A DNA stretch of 64,000 bases, from NCBI GenBank assembly GCA_963921425.1, contig OY992836.1:6463825-6527824 (forward strand), in the 5' to 3' direction. Position numbers and translations under genes: made by a program. Shown piece by piece: positions 58,293 through 64,000 of the stretch (positions within the stretch are counted from its first letter, which is position 1; each line of letters starts with the position of its first letter). Under the pieces are notes generated by a model. It saw only the letters and a program-made list of their open reading frames with translations. It had not been told where the DNA came from and ran no database searches. The stretch is from Dryas octopetala. Taxonomy: Eukaryota > Streptophyta > Magnoliopsida > Rosales > Rosaceae.

Positions 58293-58513
58293 GAACTTTC
58301 ACATATCTTTCATTTCGCATATTCATCATTGAATTCGACATTCGAGAAGAAATATTGAGCAAGTCGTTGCCTCTTAGACCGTCATTGTCACAATAATGAA
58401 ATAATTCTAATTTGCACGAAAGTTAAACGTATTAAAATTTGAAAGAATTAATCTAACTACACAAGCATAGTACACCATTTAAAGCTGAATCCGGGCCTGG
58501 CTTGGTATACCAC
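58293..58513. other. Residual upstream region of LecRK copy 4
   Basis: Matches the first part of the upstream region of copies 1 and 2 up to CTTGG(T/C)ATACCAC, then breaks at a transposon-like terminus. The candidate TATA box of the sister genes lies beyond the break and is lost. Confidence 0.75.
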
Positions 58514-58624
58514 CAGTGCCGGTCCTGAAGGTGGGCATTGAGTGCGACCGCCTAGGGCCCATTTTCAAGGAGAGCCCACAAACTTTTTTATATTATATAT
58601 ATATATTTAAAAATAAACTTCTAC

Positions 58625-58627
<3 letters not shown>
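58514..58627. mobile_element. Left end of a hAT-like element
   Basis: CAGTGCCGGTCCTGAAGG followed by CCGCCTAGGGCCCATTTT is typical of plant hAT termini. It begins exactly where homology with the LecRK upstream region ends. I did not find the matching right end in the window, so the extent is unknown; only the terminal part is listed. Confidence 0.55.

Positions 58628-58665
<38 letters not shown>
58628..58665. repeat. Poly(A) run of 38
   Basis: Uninterrupted A tract. No retroposon could be attached to it with confidence. Confidence 0.95.
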
Positions 58666-58666
<1 letters not shown>

Positions 58667-60704
58667 CAAAGCTATAAGCCTACTTGCCTACAGAGGCCCA
58701 AATGGCCAAATCCAATGTCAGTAGAAAGAATTACACGGAGGCCAATGTTAATGATTAATTAATTCAATTAATGTGATTCTGATTTCAAAAAACAAAAGTC
58801 TAGAAACTTTAAACTTACATTTGACCCTTTATCCTCCTCTTTTCGCAAAGAAAAAAGAAGCTTTATAGCGATACAGTCTTTTCGCCTTTCGTCTCAGCGA
58901 TAATGCTCTTGCTTTATTAAATAATAGATTTGAACAATTGAAAATATATGAAGGTATTTTTGGATTCTTATTTAATTTAAAGAAGTTAACTGAATTAGAT
59001 GACAATGAATTAAAAAATTGTTGTGTTAACTAAATTAGATAGTTGGATTTTATTGAAGCTAATAGAAAGAGTGTGATGTTGCTGCTATTTTTCTTTTGTC
59101 AATTTATCATAGCTAATTTGAAATTATTATTGATGATTTTGTTTCTAGAAATGTTAGAAGAAGACCTTTTGTTAATGAAAGTATTATAATACATTGATTC
59201 CAAATTGTCAATTGTCAATTGTTTTACAAAATAAAACAAATTATTAAAAATAAAACAAATTATAACAAACAAATTAATCATAAAAAATAGTTTGCCAAAA
59301 GAAACTAAAAAAAAAAATCCACAAAATAAAACTAATTGAATTTTAAAAAGGTGAAAAAAAAAAAAAAGGGCCTCCTCCTTCCCCCACCAAGCTCCGCCCA
59401 CCATTCCCCCCACCACCCAACCCCGCCCCTTTACCCTCCTCCCCCATCCTCGTCGCAACCCCTTACTTAGTTTTGTTTAGTTTAAATATTTTTATTTTTA
59501 TTTTAATTGTTTAGTTTTATTTTTATAATTATTTTTATTTTTTATAATTTTTAAGTAAATAGACGATTTTGTCCTTCAAACTTGGTATTTTTTGACATGA
59601 AACTGCCACTGTGTTGTGTACTAGCAGTCCACGGTGTGTGTCAGCTACTTCTACAAAAGAGACCAAATATGTATATATATATCAGACCAAAAGCCGTGAA
59701 ACACAAAAGGGAAAGACAAAATACTTAGACATGTTAGAAACTTAGAATAGTGGTGGGGCAGGATATAAAGATATCATTGGCTGAGATTGGTTTAGTTTCT
59801 AACAAGGAGAGACAAGTGGGATAATTATTTAATTATCCACTCCAAATCCAACCGAAGAGGCAAAAGTGGGATTAAAAAGTTGGCAAAGGTGGGAAATTTC
59901 CATCAGACAACGTTTTCTAAGAAAAGAAACTGCCACCGTGTTGTCTACTAGCAGTCTAGCACTGGTTGGTTCCATTCAACATGAAAATTAATATTATAAT
60001 TTCTGAAATGGGTTTTACAAGTGGCCCGCCCTACCATCGAGCTTGTGATTTTAGAGGGAGACTAGTTAATTTTAGAGAAAGACTGCAAAAGAAGATGGAC
60101 ATGGAAAAAAACCGCATTATATGCTGATGTGATGAACCGCGTTATTCATGTGATGGACATGAAATATCAACTTTCGGCTTCTAAATATTTAACGACTTGA
60201 ACAGCCAGATTCAAATCAATGCATAGCGTGTTCCATGGCCCCCCCACTAAAATATTAACCTTTCTCCGGTCATTCAAACTACGAGCTGGCCCAGCCTTGG
60301 GGAAAAATTAAACGGCTTCATATTTGTTGCTTCGAAGTTGCTCTTCAAAAACTACCTTCTTGACTAAATGCTTAGTGCGTGTTTGCTCCCTGACACCTTC
60401 TATATAATCTCAAGGTAAGAAAATGCCACTACTTTTTGACTGTAAGATATTGTATGTCGTTCTTTAACAAGATATGGGCCTACGTACTGTTTTTAATTTC
60501 TGCATAGGTCTTTTGAGTCTTTGGTTTGACTCTGACAAGGAGGTTTAACTCTGACTACAGATCGAGTACAGAGTACATACCCCTTCAGTATATTAACATC
60601 CTCTACTTCAACTATGCATATAACCTGCATGTAGTGGCTTGTGAACACAACAGAAATTAAGATGGTAAGCTACTATATATTTCTGTCATATTCTGTGTTT
60701 CATT
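58666..60704. other. Region with no recognised gene
   Basis: AT-rich sequence without paralogy to the LecRK units and without convincing coding frames. A direct repeat is visible: ACTGCCACTGTGTTG...TACTAGCAGTC at about 59603 and 59931, about 330 bp apart. The GC-rich run at 59370-59460 (minus-strand frame GGWGRR-like) is low complexity. It may be interior of the hAT-like element starting at 58514, but I cannot show it. Confidence 0.5.
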
Positions 60705-61206
60705 TGTTGGATTTGATTACAAGCTTGCAAGTAATCTCACACACACACAATGAATGAAAGATTCAAGTTAAGCACAACACGCACAAGAGAGAGAAAAATA
60801 CAGAGAGAGTTGAGAGAGTATTTTCTGAAATGAGTAGTGAAATCTATATTTGATCTCATCTACAACTTGTGATATATATCAAGTTACATAAAATACTTTA
60901 ATACAAAATATCTAAGATTAGGTAATGATCTCAGCCATCAATTCTGAGCTTAAGTGTCAAACCTTCCAAACATAAAAGTCAAAGCATAAAGCAAAAAAAC
61001 TGAAAAAGATATTTTCTGTCAAAGTTAGCTTGACGATCGATTGTCCTCCTACGTCCAAAATTCTAATGAAGTTGGCTTGAGCCACAATTTCCAGAAGTTT
61101 TGCCTTTGAGCAGAAGTAGGTAGAATTTTCTGAAAATATTGGCTTGAGCCACATTTTTCAGAACTTTTGTCTTATGCATAAATCAACTTAGACATTAACT
61201 TCAACA
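60705..61206 (-). repeat. Copia 3' LTR
   Basis: 502 bp, TGTTGG...TCAACA in plus view (TG...CA), next to a polypurine tract. The second LTR is not in the window, so a TSD cannot be confirmed (outer flank TCATT). Confidence 0.8.
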
Positions 61207-61220
61207 CTCCCCCTTAATGT
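61207..61220 (-). other. Copia polypurine tract
   Basis: ACATTAAGGGGGAG on the minus strand, directly before the LTR start TGTTGA and shortly after the pol stop; a standard plus-strand primer site. Confidence 0.85.
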
Positions 61221-61227
61221 CTAATTG

Positions 61228-62760
61228 TTAAACACCTAAGAGCTCTCTTAGATAGTTGAACCTTTGCTTTGGTAAGGCCTTTGTGAAGATATCAGCTACC
61301 TGGTCTTCAGTCCTGCAGTAGATTACTTCAATCACATTGTCATCTACAGCATCCCTTATGAAATGATGCTTGAGTGCTATGTGCTTGGATTGACTGTAAT
61401 AAACTGGATTCTTGGTCATTGCTATTGCAGACTTATTGTCACACAGGATAGGAGTTGCTATCACTTGCTTCTCACCAAAGTCTTCTAGGATTCTTCTCAG
61501 CCATATTGCTTGAGAAGTTGCAAAGAAAGCTGACACATATTCTACTTCTGCAGTAGATTGAGCAACAGTTTGTTGCTTCTTTGAAGCCCATGCAAACACA
61601 CCTGTTCCCATAGTAAAAGCATAGCCAGAAGTGCTTTTCATGTCTTCAGCCCCTCTCCAATCACTATCACATAATCCAAACAGCTTAGGCACTGTATTTT
61701 TATCATACATGATACGAAAACCAATTGAACCCTGCAAGTATCTGAGAATTCTTTTTGCAGCACCATAGTGAATAAGAGTTGGCTTGTGCATGAACCTAGA
61801 CAATAAGCTAGTAGCATACATGATATCTGGTCTAGTTGTAGTCAAATAGAACAAGCTTCCTACCAGGCTTCTATAGACAGATGCATCAGCTTCTCCACCT
61901 CCATCTTCCTTCATAAATTTTTCATTCACAACTAGAGGTGTAGCTACTCATTTGCAGCCAGCCATTCCAAACTTTTCTAGTAGTGTTTTTGCATATTTTG
62001 TTTGAGAAATAAAAATACCATCATCATTTTGACAGATACCAATTCCCAAAAAGTAGTGTAGAAGTGCTAAATCACTTATCTCATATTTTTTTTCATATCT
62101 CTCTTGAATTCAGCAACCATACTATCATTATTTCCAATAATCACTAAATCATCAATATAAAGTGAGACAATGAGAATATTGGATTTACCTTCTGATTTTG
62201 AGTAGAGAGTAGGTTCACTTAGGCTTCTCTTAAATCCACTTCTGATAAAATAGGAATCAATCTCCCCATACCATGCTTGAGGTTCTTGTTTCAAGCCATA
62301 AAGAGCTTTCTTCAGCTTATACACCTTCAATTCTTGTCCTTCAACGATAAAACCTTGAGGTTGATCAACAAAGACATCCTCTTTCAAGACTCCATTGAGG
62401 AATGCAGATTTGACATCCAGTTGGTGCAGAAACCAACCTTTTTGAGCAGCTAAGGAGATTAAACTCCTTATAGTATCAAGTCTAGCCACCGGTTCAAAGG
62501 TTTCATTATAGTCTATTCCAGGCTTTTGTGAATAGCCTTTTGCAACCAGTCTAGCCTTGTTCCTTTGAATGGAACCATCTTGGTTGAGCTTTGTTTTGTA
62601 GATCCACTTCACTCCAATAACAGTTTTGTTACTTGGTCTATCTACCAGCTCCCAAGTCTTTTTCTTCTCAATAACATTGATTTCCTCCTGCATAGCAATC
62701 TTCCATGATTCATCTTTGATAGCATCGTCAAAGCTTTTTGGTTCTAAAACTGTTGAACAA
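61228..62760 (-). pseudogene. Copia pol remnant: reverse transcriptase and RNase H, two lesions
   Basis: 62076-62750 encodes the RT part, with WKIAMQEEINVIEKKKTWEL, then FEPVARLDTIRSLISLAAQ, then LHQLDVKSAFLNG (catalytic Asp) and SLYIDDLVIIG (YIDD variant of YVDD). An extra A in an A-run near 62085 shifts the frame. After it, YEISDLALLHYFLG continues in another frame. A TGA at 61948-61950 then interrupts MAGCK-VATPLVVNEK. 61228-61929 encodes the end of RT and RNase H with SLVGSLFYLTTTRPDI, LCDSDWRGAEDMKSTSGY, KQQTVAQSTAEVEYV and LCDNKSAIAMTKNPV. Non-functional, but the lesions are few, so decay is fairly recent. Confidence 0.92.
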
Positions 62761-64000
62761 AATTTGTAAAAAATAATAAATATTACCCAACATAATTTCA
62801 CCCCAATTCATTTATGGAATAAGGGTTTTTATTATTTTGGGTAGGACCCATTCAAGATGGAGTACATCTCTTAATTACAGTCTCTTGACTCAAAGGAACA
62901 CCCTTTGATTCCAAATATAATGAAACCAATAGATCACTTTGTGAGTGTTTGGATTTCCAATAGGTAAAAGACCCATTGAAATGAAATTTATTTGTGATTG
63001 CAGTTGCACCCGTATTTTAGGTTGCCTACGAACCCATTGCAGGATCAAACCACACGTAGTTCCAAAGTTTTAGAATTTAAATGGTTGATGACCCACTTAA
63101 AAGATTTGTGTAACTTGGGTAGGGTTTAGAGCCCTTGGATTTGATTTGAGAAATTAATTCAGGAACTTTTGTGTGTAGAACTAATTTCTAAAGGATTTGG
63201 GCGGATTTGATTTGGTGCGAAATTAATTCAAAGAAACTTGTATGAATTAAATCCTAAGAGAATTTTGTGAATGAGGTTGAGTGTGAATTTTGCTCACATT
63301 GCCTACGTACCCATGATGGGATCAAACTGGACGTAGTTCGGTGAAGAATTTGAGTTGGTTGGCTTTGTGCCACTTTGGAGTTGAATTTAGAATTTGGATT
63401 TGAGAAATTTAGTTTTGTACCAATTGTACGTGTATTTAGTTTTGTACCAACTTGAGAGTTTGAATTTGGGATTAGAGGAAAATGTGCCCATTAATATTTT
63501 CGAATCATTTTTTTTTTAAATGACACATCTTCTTATTTTTAATGGGTGAACATGAATTTGGTTATGTGCCCACTATCATTGTTTTGTATCAATTATTTAT
63601 TAATTGATACATTTTATTTTTTTTAATGGGCAAAAGAGAATTTGGGAGACCACCAGACTTTGTTTATTTTATACCAATTTTTTTGTTAATGGGAATGTTA
63701 GATTTGACAACAAACCCATTGAATTTGATTGCTCACTGTTTGATACTTGGCATATATATTTTTTTGTATTTCATTATATAAGCCAATTACAGTAGATTCA
63801 ATTCAAATAAGAATTGGCCTGTACTTTCTTGTAGGCCCAGTTGTTGAGATTTTGGAGGTACATCTCCTTTGAGCATGCAAGTCCACTGGCTTTGATAACC
63901 AAAGATGATGGAAAGCAACCACACTCTTTTTTTTCTTCCTGGAACCAAACTTAGAAAGCCCCACATGATGAACTTTATTGCTGCAACTTAAATTAAGGCC
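62761..64000. other. Unclassified region at the right end
   Basis: No gene recognised. It contains two similar segments, TTGCCTACGAACCCATTGCA followed by GGATCAAACCACACGTAGTTC (about 63023) and TTGCCTACGTACCCATGATG followed by GGATCAAACTGGACGTAGTTC (about 63300), and a repeated TTTAGTTTTGTACCAA (63410, 63437). Probably old repeat DNA. Confidence 0.5.

Larger units (their letters stand above)
60705..62760 (-). mobile_element. Truncated Ty1/copia LTR retrotransposon
   Basis: Minus-strand element with a 3' LTR (60705-61206), polypurine tract, RNase H and most of reverse transcriptase. Gag, protease and integrase are missing. The coding homology stops near 62750 in DNA that I cannot place. Confidence 0.85.

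Noticed and set aside
59099..59458. 119-residue minus-strand frame between the hAT end and the copia element.
   Set aside because: Low-complexity Gly/Trp/Arg start and AT-rich hydrophobic rest; no family resemblance.

Overview
The window is nuclear DNA of a flowering plant: AT-rich, full of retrotransposon and DNA-transposon remnants, with no operons. I infer a woody rosid, possibly Rosaceae, from the gene and transposon style; the sequence does not prove this. The only host genes are four tandem copies, all on the minus strand, of an intronless L-type lectin-domain receptor kinase (LecRK, closest in style to clade IV). Copies at 17881-19893 and 31308-33293 have full-length reading frames. 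Copy 52866-54749 has lost its 5' end and promoter and is frameshifted. Copy 56919-58292 has lost the kinase C-lobe.

Layout. The cluster is a tandem repeat of roughly 20 kb units, each made of a transposon-rich spacer, a LecRK gene and about 1.3 kb of upstream DNA. Unit 1 spans about 1-21190, unit 2 about 21190-40470, unit 3 about 41810-54749, and partial unit 4 54750-58513. The spacer of unit 1 (50-9272) is nearly colinear with that of unit 3 (41810-51520). Unit 2 keeps only the first part (21191-25252). Unit 4 keeps only a short internal piece.

Because the units are paralogous, a transposon present in one and absent from another has its empty site in the same window. This lets many elements be delimited to the base with their target-site duplications (TSDs). 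They are: a Mutator-like element of 1.5 kb with 9-bp TSD carrying a GRV2/RME-8 exon (290-1805 and 42052-43602); a second Mutator-like element (8093-9137, 49972-50972); a hAT element of 1.03 kb with 8-bp TSD carrying a PATROL1/DUF810 exon (29716-30748); a CACTA element of 5.7 kb with 3-bp TSD carrying two serine hydroxymethyltransferase exons and their intron (34206-39909); a Helitron-like insertion of 5.8 kb between A and T (11661-17437); a hAT-like element of 1.34 kb (40471-41809); two solo LTRs (47792-48854, 52193-52759); and several MITEs. A truncated gypsy element (26180-29087), a LINE 3' end (55632-56075) and a decayed copia element (60705-62760) complete the set.

The strongest unusual signal is that at least three unrelated DNA-transposon superfamilies within 45 kb each carry a fragment of a different host gene, interleaved with a receptor-kinase family that is itself being remodelled (P-loop mutation, new upstream mini-ORF, truncated receptor with a new tail). 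All protein identities come from recalled family resemblance, not from searches.
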